From positions 28,179,666 through 28,243,665 of the forward strand of contig OX485807.1 in NCBI GenBank assembly GCA_950295325.1: a DNA stretch of 64,000 nucleotides. Reading direction: 5' to 3'. Positions 35,500 to 46,048 of the stretch are shown here, one piece after another (within the stretch, counting starts at the first letter, position 1; each line of letters opens with the position of its first letter). The notes beneath the pieces are model-generated. The model was not told the DNA's origin. It made no database searches and saw only the letters and a list, made by a program, of their open reading frames with translations. Source of the DNA: Polytrichum commune. Its lineage: Eukaryota; Streptophyta; Polytrichopsida; Polytrichales; Polytrichaceae. Position numbers and translations under genes: made by a program.

Positions 35500-35880
35500 G
35501 TACGGATAGGGATTGGGATGAGCTCGCAGGATAAAAGCCTGCTTTTGATGAGTCTAGCTAGTTTGTGCAGAGCCGGTTTCTTCACAAGTGGGTGGGAATT
35601 ACAGAGAATTGGAATGAAAGCCGGCGACCGATCAACACAGGTAGGTCCAGCAGAGCCGTGAGCCGTGTGCGTTTTAAGTGAGGTAGGTCCAGCAGAGCCG
35701 TGAGCCGTGTGCGTTTTAAGTGAGGAGGTCCAACGCTAAATTAACAAAATTCTACTAAGCAGGTAGTGGGGATGGGGATTGGGAGTGGGATGCATGATGA
35801 GGGGAGCCTGCCTTTTGATGAGTCTAGCTTAGCTCGTATGTGCAGAGCTGGTTTCTTCACACATCCCGATCAGCACAGAC
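35500..35880. repeat. Segmental duplication with 42-bp tandem pair
   Basis: GCCTGCTTTTGATGAGTCTA plus GCAGAGCCGGTTTCTTCACA (35540-35590) recurs in altered form at about 35808-35862, giving a ~270-bp imperfect duplication. Between them is an exact 42-bp tandem pair at 35641-35682 and 35683-35724, unit start GTAGGTCCAGCAGAGCCGTG. The segment probably belongs to the distal upstream region of the PIN gene. Confidence 0.7.
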
Positions 35881-35975
35881 AGATAGACAGACATGACATG
35901 CCATGAGGCAGGGCTGGGCAGGGCAGGGCAGGGCAGGGCAGCAGCAGCAGCAGCAGATCGACTAGCTGCTAGCTA
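35880..35975. repeat. (GGGCA)n and (GCA)n microsatellites
   Basis: A run of GGGCAGGGCAGGGCAGGGCA passes into GCAGCAGCAGCAGCA and then CTAGCTGCTAGCTAGCT. This is simple-sequence DNA about 2.4 kb upstream of the PIN start codon. Confidence 0.75.
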
Positions 35976-36224
35976 GCTCCCACACTTGGTTCTCGTCGCG
36001 TCAGGGGCCCGGTATGGAGGCTCCCCTCCCCCTGCACGCATGAGCCTCCCCGCAGCCGATTTGGTGGGGAATTGCGCCCGATATGTTATCCCGCTTTTGA
36101 TCCCCTGAGCCCTCCTTGTCTTTCTCTCTCCCCCTCTCTCTTCTGTTGCCTGTGGCCTACCTGCAGGGAGTTGCGGTTCGTTAGTTAGCCGGTGCCAGGC
36201 TCATGCAGCCAGCTAGCGTAGACA

Positions 36225-37190
36225 TCGATCACCCAAGTATTTAGTCATCTACCCAACTCGACTTACCTCACCTCACCTCACTTCATCTCCGTAGCTCCAG
36301 CTCAAGTGGATTGGATGCTGCTGCTCATGTAGTTCAGGTTGATCCATGGGCATAGGGCAGTCACAATTGTCTGCAGGGTCTGTGCTCCGGGTTTGAGTGG
36401 TTGCTGGTTACTGTGAGGAGTTTATGTTTTCGAGCAGTAATCACCCAGGTATTTAGTCATCTACTCAGCTCTCCTCACATTTGTGCTGGTTAATGTGGGT
36501 CATTTAATGGGTTTGAAGTTTGAGGTGGTTATGTTTTGGACCGATCACCCAGGTATATAGTCATCTACCGAACTCTCCTCACCTCACCTCACCTCACCTC
36601 ACCTCACCTCATGTCCGTAGTTGATGCTTCAGCGAAAGTGGATTGCATGTTGCTTATGTAGTTCATGTTGATCCATGGACATAGGGTACGCACATTTGTG
36701 CAGGGTCTGTGCTCTGGGTTTGAGTAATTGCTGGTTCCTGTGAGGGGGTTGTGTTTTTGGGGCAATGACCCAGGTACTTAGTCATCTACCCAGCTCTCCT
36801 TACCTCATCTCACCTTATCCCTGTAGCTGCTTCCATCTCAAGTGAACTGGATGTTGCTGTAGTTAATGTCGCTCCATGAACATCGGGTACTCACATTTGT
36901 GCTGGTTACTGTGCATCTTGTAATGGGTTTGAGGGGGTTATGTTTTGGACCGATCACCCAGGTATTTAGTCAGCCACCGAACTTTCCTTGCCTTACCTCA
37001 CCTCACCTCACCTCACCTCATATTCGTGGCTGCTTCAGCTCAAGTGGATTTGATGTTGCTGTAGTTCGGGTTGATCCATGGACATAGGGCAAGTCTCACA
37101 TTTGCGGTGGGTTGGTGCTCCTGGTTTGGGTGGTTGCTGGTTACTGTGCATCTTGTGATATGTTTGTGGTGCTAATGTTTTGGGTGCAAC
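36225..37190 (+). repeat. Degenerate ~200-bp minisatellite upstream of PIN
   Basis: Five imperfect units start at CACCCAGGTATTTAGTCATC (about 36229, 36440, 36546, 36767, 36957). Each full unit goes on to (CTCAC)n, CAGCTCAAGTGGATTGGATG, a TAGTTCAGGTTGATCCATGG phrase, GTCTGTGCTC and GGTTACTGTG. One unit is only ~105 bp. Unit lengths vary from about 105 to 240 bp. It ends about 1.1 kb before the PIN start codon, so it may lie in the promoter, the 5' UTR or a leader intron. Confidence 0.75.
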
Positions 37191-38322
37191 AACAGCTCCA
37201 GCTTCTTTAGTGAGCCGACATTGCCATGGCTTTCATTACTGCCCACCAAAGTTGGTAGGACTGCCTCTCAAGTCTTTATGCATCTCTACTACTCTCGAGA
37301 TCTTCTCTCATTTTATCTTGTGTGCGGGGTGATGATGGCCCAGGGGATCAGTACCGCATTGGCGAGGAGATTTGGAAATACCCATGGTTTGCTCGTCACG
37401 CTGGGGGTGGCCATCACTCATACAGTTCAAGCTCTTTGGTTATTAGGCAGGTGGAGAGAATGAGAAGCGCTAGCTGCACAGATTACTGCAAGGTTTCCGT
37501 CATGGTGGCTGATCCGGTCCTCATGGACCAGTCCTGACGAGTGCTACTAATTGATCAATGCTTGTAGCATCCATTTAGGGTCTGCGTCTGAGAGAGAGAC
37601 ATCAACCTGTCGGGGGTAAAGTTAGAAAAGGTGATGCACACTACACCTCTTACTTTACTTTGTGGGTTGCAGTTCCGAATTTAGCAATTTCCAGACGATT
37701 AATCCTGCCGAAGTTCTTCTTGACGACGCACCTTGATACAATGTCTTAAGAATGATCTGGAATGATTCAAGAAACCATTCAGAAACTTGTAGGCCTAGTT
37801 CGAGCGGGAGCATCAACACCGGGAAAAAGATAATTATTTTGTCTTCGGTTTCTATTCCACGCATTATGAGAGTGAGAACAAGTGGCGGTCGACATACAGC
37901 CGATTCTTCGGAGTCTCGATGCTGTAGGAATCCTTCTTCGAACCCGAATACGCTGCTGTAAGAAATATATATGTATATATATATATTATATCCATATCCT
38001 TCATGGTCCTATTGCCTGCACTCCTGGTGAATGCTCCCTATGGGTTAATGAGGCGGCACTCCAGGACATTTTCAGGTATCTAGAAGACACTTCCCCCCAA
38101 TTCCATTCCCAGTACTCGACTCGGAAGTATTAGCACATTTTACCACATTTGTCACTAGCCGAGGGTTGTGACTTGTGAGATTCTTTCCTATCACTCTCCA
38201 TGACCCTGCAGACTTAGCCTGCGCATGATTTCGGTGCAGTGAAGCTGTCCACATAAATTGCTATTTTCAGTCGATTAAAGACCAAAACAACATCCCGAAG
38301 TGGGTGTAACCTGCTTGTCAAG
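37191..38322 (+). promoter_or_regulatory. Proximal upstream region of PIN
   Basis: No gene recognised. An AT-rich stretch with repeated ATATAT (about 37966-37990) lies about 340 bp before the start codon and could include a core promoter or sit in a leader. A transcription start cannot be fixed by eye. The start codon context is CAAG-ATG-A, with A at -3, favourable for plant initiation. Confidence 0.3.
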
Positions 38323-41300
38323 ATGATTAGCGGCAACGACCTGTACAGTGTGCTCAGCGCAGTGGTGCCACTGTACGTGGCCATGATGCTAGCCTACGGC
38401 TCTGTGAAGTGGTGGGGGATCCTCACACCGCAACAATGCGGTGGTATCAACCGATTTGTGTCGATTTTTGCCGTGCCGCTGCTCTCCTTCCAGTTCATCT
38501 CCGGGAACAACCCTTACGCCATGAACTTCCGTTTCATCGCCGCCGACGCAGTTTCCAAGCTGTTCGTCCTCATTTGTCTGGGAATCTGGGTGCGGTACTC
38601 AAAACGGGGCAGCCTGGACTGGATGATCACCATCTTCGTCTTGAGCACCATCCCCAACACGCTGGTGATGGGAACTCCCCTCCTGGCCGCTATGTATGGT
38701 GCTAAGCCTGGTAACCTCACGGTGCAAGCAGTGGTGTTGCAATGCATCATCTGGTACACATTGCTCTTAATCCTGTACGAATACCGAGCTGCGAAGATTT
38801 TGATCACCGAGCAGTTCCCGGGAACCGCTGGGACCATAGCCTCATTCAAAGTAGATTCGGATGTCATGTCGTTGGATGGGAGGCAACCGGTGCTCACCGA
38901 AGCAGAGTTCGGAGATGATGGAAAACTCCATGTTAAGGTGCGAAGGTCGGTGTCGTCCCGCTCCCCGGGGGGTATGATGCATCACTCAAACCTAACCCTC
39001 CACTCCGGGAGGTCCTTTGGAGCATCCATGCCCTCATCCAAAGCGCTCACTCCGCGGCCATCGAATCTCACCGGAGCAGAGATCTACTCCATGCACTCCT
39101 CGGCTAACCTCACTCCAAGAGAATCCAGCTTCACACATAACGAGTTTTACTCCATGCGGAGCCCTCACAGACAATCGAATCTTACGGCTTCCGAGGTTTA
39201 TTCCTTGCAATCCTCCCGAGGTCCGACTCCCCGCACATCAAACTTCAACGAGGAGAATTCCAAAGACCTTCATGCGTATCCTCGAGTGGTTCCAAACCTC
39301 AACCTCAACACTCCTCGGTTTGCTCCACCTTTGTACCGAAATGGTGGTCCGGGAAATCACCGCAACATGTCCATGGGTGCTGTTGGCATGCTTGGGGCTG
39401 CTCCAGGTATGGGACCGGATGGTCGCACCATATTTCCGGGAAGCATTAACTCTGCTTCTGCTGCTGCTGCTGCTGCCAACAACAACAACACTATTGCTGC
39501 CGCAGTTGCAGGAGGGGGAAATGTTGGTATTAATAACAGTGGGATGAATACTCCTCCATCTGCAAACACGCAGAATATTGTCAACCCTGTGTTTTCTCCT
39601 CAGGCTTCGCAGATTACGAAGACAATTCGAGACCCAAGAGCTGCTTCGGATCCCAAGTCGGATGAAGATGCCAAGGAGCTTCATATGTTCGTGTGGAGTG
39701 CAAATGCATCACCTGTTACTGAAGGTGGCCAGTTGCATGTGTTTGGTGGGAATGATCCTGCGCTGCCGGCTGACTATGATCCAAAGGAAGTCCGAATGCT
39801 TGTGCATCCTCAATCAGGTGTTGCAAACATGGCAGGTTCGTTATAATCCTTTCTATTCCATTCCAATAGAATGTAATGCAGGTTAATTTTGTGTAGGAGA
39901 GTCGACCATAGCTATCATCAGTTTGTTATTGTTATTTGGATGTCCTGTTGAAGAAATGGATGAGATGAGCATGAGTGCATAGTGAGAAACTCGGCTAAAG
40001 CCAAATATTTGTCCAGATATTTCTGCTGTTTTTGTATACAAGTCATGTGTGGACGACCATACCCTAATTTAAATCCTCCTATTCTGTCTCGAAAGATTGC
40101 TATTGATTCATCATCAATTGACTCTGAATATTATCGGCTAAGATCTTATGAATCCTGCTGTTTCTGTGCTTGTGTACTGTTGAACAAGTCCTCTAAATAC
40201 TCATATTCTGTCTGGTAGAATTGCCATTGAAACCTCATGAATTCTTGTGAAATTGACTACGAATTATATATGTTGTGGATTAAGAGTATATGATCAGCTT
40301 TTGACATCAAAATTGATTCTTTCCATGTTTTCTTATAATCACGAGCAGGTGGTACACCCGACCCGAGGCCGCCACACTCTAGTTATGATGAATACGGGCG
40401 TGAGGACTTCAGTTTTGGAAACAGGGAGGATTTCAAAGTTGAGGATATGTACAAGGACGGCCCAAGATTGGACAACAAGTTTGGTTCAACATCAACAGCT
40501 GCACTCACACCAAAACTAGGAGAAGATGGAACAAAGAAGAACATGCCGCCTTCAACCGTGATGATTAAGCTCATCTCTGTCATGACGTTTCGGAAGCTCA
40601 TCCGGAACCCTAATACCTACTCCAGCTTAATTGGAGTGGTGTGGTCGCTAATTGCATACAGGTAGCTGATTAATGGATCTGCAACTGATTTGAAAATGTA
40701 GTTAGGGTATATATTGTTCACAAACAATGATGTTTTTTCTGTGGTGATGTCTTTATAACCTCGAGATTGTGATTGGAGCTTTTAGCTACTTTTGGTGTGG
40801 TCAACTAGTTACAGCTCCTTGTAGATATAATAATGAAACTGTGCACTGATTATTCTACCTTCTCCCCCGATATTTGCCTAACTCGAAATGATATTGGATG
40901 CAGATGGCACTTTGACATGCCACTAATCCTTCACAATTCCATCCATATCCTCTCCGATGCAGGTCTTGGGATGGCCATGTTCAGCCTTGGTATGTGGTTT
41001 TTTACCCACTCAATCGAATCCATTTATGCCAAAGATATTAAAACATTATAGATATTTGCTCCCAATTCTGCAGAGCAATAATAGGTCTGGCATTGCGTAT
41101 AACCCAACGAATCGTGTTATCTTCCATACATACAGCATGTTGTACATTCTTAACTTCGATTTGTAATTTTGTCACAGGACTTTTCATGGGATTGCAAGAC
41201 CGCATTGTTGTTTGTGGGACAAAACTGGCAGTGTATGGGATGATTCTCCGATTCCTCGTCGGGCCAGCATTGTTTGCGGCTGCGTCTTATCTAGTGGGCC

Positions 41301-41876
41301 TTCGCGGTGTACCTCTTCATGTGTCAATCGTGCAGGTATAAATTTAATATATCACAAACAGTACTCTTCCCTCATTGTACTCAACAAATTATTCCCATTT
41401 GATGACACCAATTAATATACCAAGGCTTATTCCATTACAGCAATTTTCACATTTTTGTTGAGGTTTTGAGAACACAGACATTGCTGTTCTGTCTGTCCTG
41501 CTGCAGGCTGCTCTACCACAAGGTATTGTTCCCTTTGTTTTTGCAAAGGAGTACAATGTGCACCCAGAAATTCTAAGTACAGCGTAAGCACCTCTTCTCT
41601 CTCTCTCTCTGCTTTATAATATATGGTGAATTTATTGATGGGAATTTCTCACAGCTTAATTCCAGACCTAAAATACTAGGAATCATCAAACACTTCTGTT
41701 ATTATGTTACACTGTGCAATTGGAGAACTGGAGTCCAAATATTGAAGAAGATGGTCTGGAATCATCAGTAAGATTTTGGTGATTGAGTGTTGGTGCAATA
41801 TGAATGCAGGGTGATATTTGGAATGCTCGTGTCGCTGCCCATTACACTCCTGTACTACATACTACTGGGATTGTAG
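38323..41876 (+). CDS. PIN: PIN-FORMED auxin efflux carrier, long-loop type
   Basis: Plasma-membrane exporter of the auxin indole-3-acetic acid, the main driver of polar auxin transport. Six exons: 38323-39835, 40349-40661, 40904-40989, 41178-41335, 41507-41583, 41810-41876. All introns are GT-AG and the join gives 737 residues. Five N-terminal membrane segments (about 8-152) include PNTLVMG at 111-117, with N112 at the family's substrate-binding crossover. A ~430-residue cytosolic loop carries TPRPSN (243), TPRESS (264) and TPRTSN (302), the sites phosphorylated by PID/D6PK-type kinases, plus ELHMFVW (452) and an Ala/Asn tract (378-395). NPNTY (591-595) and five C-terminal segments follow; ALPQGIVPF is at 692-700 and the end is LLYYILLGL. 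The loop is longer than in Arabidopsis PIN1. [10 protein letters not shown] replaces the usual GIPLLKAMYG-like sequence. This looks like a functional canonical PIN; the paralogue number is unknown. Confidence 0.95.
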
Positions 41877-42640
41877 TCAATCGGCCGCCAAATTAGGCAA
41901 CAGCGAGAATATATTTGGGACTCCTACACAAATGCTCAAAGTCTTATTGAAGCATATTACACAAGCATTTTGCTAGTTTGGACCCATCAAATTGATGTTA
42001 ATGTTCAGCTTTGGTTTTCCCGATTTTGCCAAGCAATCTACATATTGGGAACAGCAAGAAACCAGAGGGATGTGTTGATGTTCCCTGGAACTTCTTCATG
42101 TAACAATCATCATTAGCTAGACTTTCATTAAATTGAGGTGTGCATCTCCTCAAGCCGCAGGTCTCTGTTCCAAAAATCATTGGGGTAAGTGCTCTCGGCT
42201 AATTTGCTGTACATGACTAGCTAATTATATTTTTTGGCTGATTTATAACTTAGTTGATGAAGTCTATAATTTCTGATGATGTTCAATTAACTCCATGGTG
42301 ATGAGACTCTTTCTGCAATTCAAAGCTAGACTTGACCTCATTGCACTACGTAAAAGGATTCAGTCACTGTAGTCCTGAAACAAAAATTCCATAGTATCCA
42401 ATTTCTACATCTTTCTAATTATCTTTACGGTTGTCATGCAGAAGATCAATGAAAGCAAGACTCAATTCTGCCCGGAGATAGTCGTTCTGTGGCAATGGAG
42501 AATATAGTTTGTATTGGATGTCGAATCATGCACTACCCACTCGCAAGACGTGTACTATTTTGAAATTTCATATATATCTGTTTCTCCATCTTGTAATGCT
42601 CCCATTGTCAAACAATGAAATCAATTCTCGAGATATTGCC
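41877..42640 (+). other. Probable 3' UTR of PIN with a candidate intron
   Basis: Follows the PIN stop codon. A strong donor (GGG then GTAAGT, intron from 42185) and an acceptor (TTGTCATGCAG, ending 42441) would remove 257 bp. An AATGAAAT-like poly(A) signal lies near 42615. No reading frame here is convincing. The intron is a prediction from splice signals alone. Confidence 0.35.
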
Positions 42641-44330
42641 GCACTCATGGATCTGGCTTATGGCTGTACTCTTTTTGACACATGGTACCAACTTTCAGAT
42701 TTCTCCTGGCTCTGTTCCTTCCACACGCCCTGACTCATATATGATTTGATTTGCAAATCATCAACTGCCAAGATAAATCGTTGGACTCCCTCATGGTTTC
42801 TAAGATCAATTAGAAATTCCACTTCCGTAATTTTGTGCATTTGAGTGGATGAACGTGTACTTTACTGGCTATCCACAAGTTCCGGCTTTATTGAGGTGCA
42901 CATCATCCTCCCTGCAACAAAAATAATTGGCTCACTGTTTCTAGTTCCCACCCATGGGAAGATGCAAATTAATTGTACTCATGTGCAGCGATTTGCGAAT
43001 CAGGAATGCCAGGATTTGTTATCACTGTAAGCTAGGTACTGGTGCCTTTGGGTCAATCCCTTTCCCTTCTGCTGGTGTCAGTGGGTGTCTCCCATGACTG
43101 GGCCCTGGTCGTATGTCACTGTCCCATAGCCAAAGGCCGGTCTGCAAATTTGGTACATGCCACAAGAGGAAGAAGGGGACGTTGCTTGCATGATTAGTAC
43201 CTCGCTTTTGTTTTTAATTTTGTTGTTAATTTTTGATTTTGGACACAAATGAATCTACAAGTGTCTTCATCATATGCATACAATACTATGTCCTAGTCCC
43301 GGGGTGGCAACTCTCCCTTTTAAAACGAGAGTGGCTTCTCAATCACTTCTAATACTTCTAATAGATCGATGATTTGCGCTTCACAAAGATGTGAGGAGAA
43401 ACTCGCTTGGGAAAGAGGGCATTGAGAGGAATCCATTCATATGAAATTTGTGTTTGAGTTTGAAAAGGTTTGTATATTTAAATGTCAGTTTTAGAACTAC
43501 TTAGGGGGGAAGTTAGAAGCAATTTTTCCTTTAAAAAGCAGTCCTCATCTATATCCCAAGGTAGTGAATTTTACTTCTAAGAAATTTATAAAATTTTAGA
43601 TTTTATAGTCTCATAAATGCTCATAATGCAATAGTGGCTTTAAAATATGCTTATAAAGAAATGGTTTAGCAAATCCAAACCAAGTTCCATAACATTACTC
43701 AGTTACGTGAGCCCTCATAATATAACAGTGGGATGTTGGGACCTTAGTCCAAATTTGAATCTCCATGTGCAACTTTTTGAGCATTCAACTATTATATTTT
43801 GAGGGCCCATAGGATGAAAGCTGAATGTTGAGTAATGTTATGTTTAAAGACAACGAGTGCTACAAATAGTTGCTACCCCATGGTCCTAGTTTACATCAGT
43901 GCCAATTTGTACTACTTCAAGCTAGTAGGTGATGAAATTGAAGTAGCATTGAATTAAATTGATCAAACTAAAGTAAATTGAAGTAGCAAGCCACTTCAAT
44001 TTGTACTACTTCAAACTATGAATTGATCATATCATATGACCTTCTTATCTTAACTAAAGCATTAGTCTTCTAAGCACCATGTACTCCATCAAACTGAGTT
44101 GCTACTTGAGGGATTTCATTTCCCAACACCTACCGTAGAGGGTGCAACAAAGATTTGCCATTGTAAGATTTGTGGTTTGTTCATATTAATTAACCTCAAC
44201 TAACTAATTTAGAGTCCTTGGCCCCAATTTAAGTGGTCAATAGGCTTTAAATAGTAATAAAAGGGGGTTGTATGTAAGAATTAATGTTTTCACCCTCCCC
44301 AATCGTAGGTGTTTTGAACATGCACTTGTA
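42641..44330. other. No gene; one foldback at 43688-43842
   Basis: Intergenic DNA between PIN and the MITE at 44336. Other than the foldback listed separately and some repeated GTACTACTTCAA words near 43910-44030, nothing was recognised. Confidence 0.35.
43688..43842. repeat. ~155-bp foldback repeat
   Basis: The ends are a perfect 14-bp inverted pair, CATAACATTACTCA and TGAGTAATGTTATG. A second, imperfect pair inside links GAGCCCTCATAATATAACAG with TATTATATTTTGAGGGCCC. The whole segment could form a hairpin and resembles a small foldback MITE, but no target duplication was identified. Confidence 0.5.
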
Positions 44331-44335
44331 CCTAA

Positions 44336-44820
44336 GGGGCGCTTCACACTATGGCCAAAGGTCGAGAGGCTGTCGACTTCCACCACATATTGCAAGAAAA
44401 CCAAGAGTTTGGCCTTTCGACCCTTCACACTAAGGCCAAAGTCCAAAGGCCGTCGCAATTTAAAATGATTCTTTTCTAAAGAAGGCAACGGACTCTCGAA
44501 GGAAGTTTGGGTCAGATGGGAATGGAAACCCAAACTATGGTCGAGAGGCCGTCGGTTTTTTTTTCATAAAAGAATCAATCATTGACAAGATCTTGGCCGT
44601 TCGATTGGATGGGTTGTTTTGGGCAAGGAATAAAGTGGGATGCTCCTTTGGGTTTGGACTTTGCGCTTGGCCTTTGGAGGCTTCACACTATGCCTAGCCG
44701 GAGGCTCCAATTCCTATATTCTATTGGCCATTTTCAGCCCATTTCTTTGGACTCTCAACAAAGTTTGGCCACTCAATCCCACGGCTTCTCAACTTTGATA
44801 GCCATAGTGTGAAGCGGCCC
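44336..44820. mobile_element. PIF/Harbinger-like MITE between the two genes
   Basis: 485 bp with terminal repeats GGGGCGCTTCACACTATGGC (left) and the inverted GGGCCGCTTCACACTATGGC (right). TAA duplications lie at 44333-44335 and 44821-44823. Further internal CTTCACACTA motifs occur near 44425 and 44685. Non-coding; the frames on both strands reflect the inverted repeats. Confidence 0.85.
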
Positions 44821-44823
44821 TAA

Positions 44824-45940
44824 GTATCCCTTGAGTACCATGTTGTTTGGTAAGTTCTCCCTAGTATAATTTGGGTTGAAGTCTTCATTACATAATTGTC
44901 TTGTGTGTGGAATTCGAAAACAAAGGAGGGTATTATGACATGACTCGTCAAATTGACGAAACTGGGGATCTTGAACATTGGATGTATAGACCTTGCCAAA
45001 ATCAACACCTTAATATATCACATAAAAACAAATATTGATTTTGACAATGCCCATCACTTCAAGGTAAGGTTCATGTGTTTGTTTGGATCATGTACCAATG
45101 AAATTTTGAACCCTTATAATTTTGACATATGGAATATTCTTTGGTGCCTTGAAATTCTTTGTTAATTGCTAATGGAAAATATTTTGAACTTTGTGAATCT
45201 AATAATAGTATAAATGCTCATTATTTAAAGTGACGGTTAGAGCACCATCTACCTTATAGGCCAACTTACTTTTTTTTTTTTGGTAGTATAATTGATTTTT
45301 AGTTGACATGGTTACAATGGTCTTGGTAATTATTTAAAGCAAGCTACGTATATAGATAATGCATTTAAAATCTAGATTGAAATATTACATAATTTCAAAT
45401 TACACAAGAACAATTCCTCAGTGGTTGGATGAACATAGTTGCATTAGTGAATGATGTTATGCTATGGTGTAGTAATTAAAACTAGTATGGACCCATGCCA
45501 TCTTCGCCCTTTGCACTTGTGCATATGACACATCACTTTAACATTATCCTCCTGAGCATGTGAACCCTCACCATTCCAGAACGGTGGGGCGACAACCTCA
45601 CCACCAGTACCGTCACCTCCTCTTCCATTATATCTACACTCAATATGATATTTAGTGCCACTTACTGTTTGAATTTACGCAATGCTATAATTGTTTTTTG
45701 TACATCTCGTTTTCTTACCAACAAAGGTCGAACTGGTTGTTTGGACATTATAGAACATTAATATCTTTCCTTAGTATAAAATTGCACTAGTAGTAAAAAG
45801 ATATAGAATGTGTAACTCCGAATAATAAGTGACACTAAATATCATGTTTAGTGTAGTTTACAATAGGTATACAATACCAATTCTTAGGAAAAGGATTTCA
45901 TCCATCCATGCACCATCTATCCATGTGGAGTGGCATTCAT
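44824..45940. other. No gene; upstream of the tRNA-synthetase gene
   Basis: AT-rich intergenic DNA with no recognisable gene or repeat. An in-frame ATG at 45908 extends the synthetase frame upstream but looks like leader sequence. Confidence 0.35.
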
Positions 45941-45944
45941 CCAA

Positions 45945-46048
45945 ATCCTCTCTCGCGCTCGCTCTCTCTCTCCCCCTCTCCCTCTCTAAAGAGTTGGTAT
46001 CGTGCAAAGAGTGTGTGTGTGTCCGCGATTGCAAAGGAAAGCCAAGCT
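45945..46048 (+). promoter_or_regulatory. CT-rich leader/core promoter of AsnRS gene
   Basis: A (TC)n-rich stretch (CTCGCTCTCTCTCTCCCCCT) sits 60-100 bp before the chosen start codon. Pyrimidine patches of this kind are common in plant core promoters and 5' UTRs of housekeeping genes. No clear TATA box. The transcription start is not determined. Confidence 0.4.

Noticed and set aside
39017-39684. Alternative long frames on both strands over PIN exon 1
   Set aside because: They are shadows of the high-quality PIN frame; their translations are runs of Leu/Thr or Ser/Arg.
39836-40348. PIN ending at the stop inside intron 1 as the main product
   Set aside because: That would remove the five C-terminal membrane segments, which are all present and in frame in the downstream exons.
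45908-46048. Upstream in-frame ATG as the AsnRS start
   Set aside because: The added 47 residues are Ser/Leu/Pro low-complexity sequence from a CT-rich leader. The ATG at 46049 starts a typical transit peptide with G at +4.
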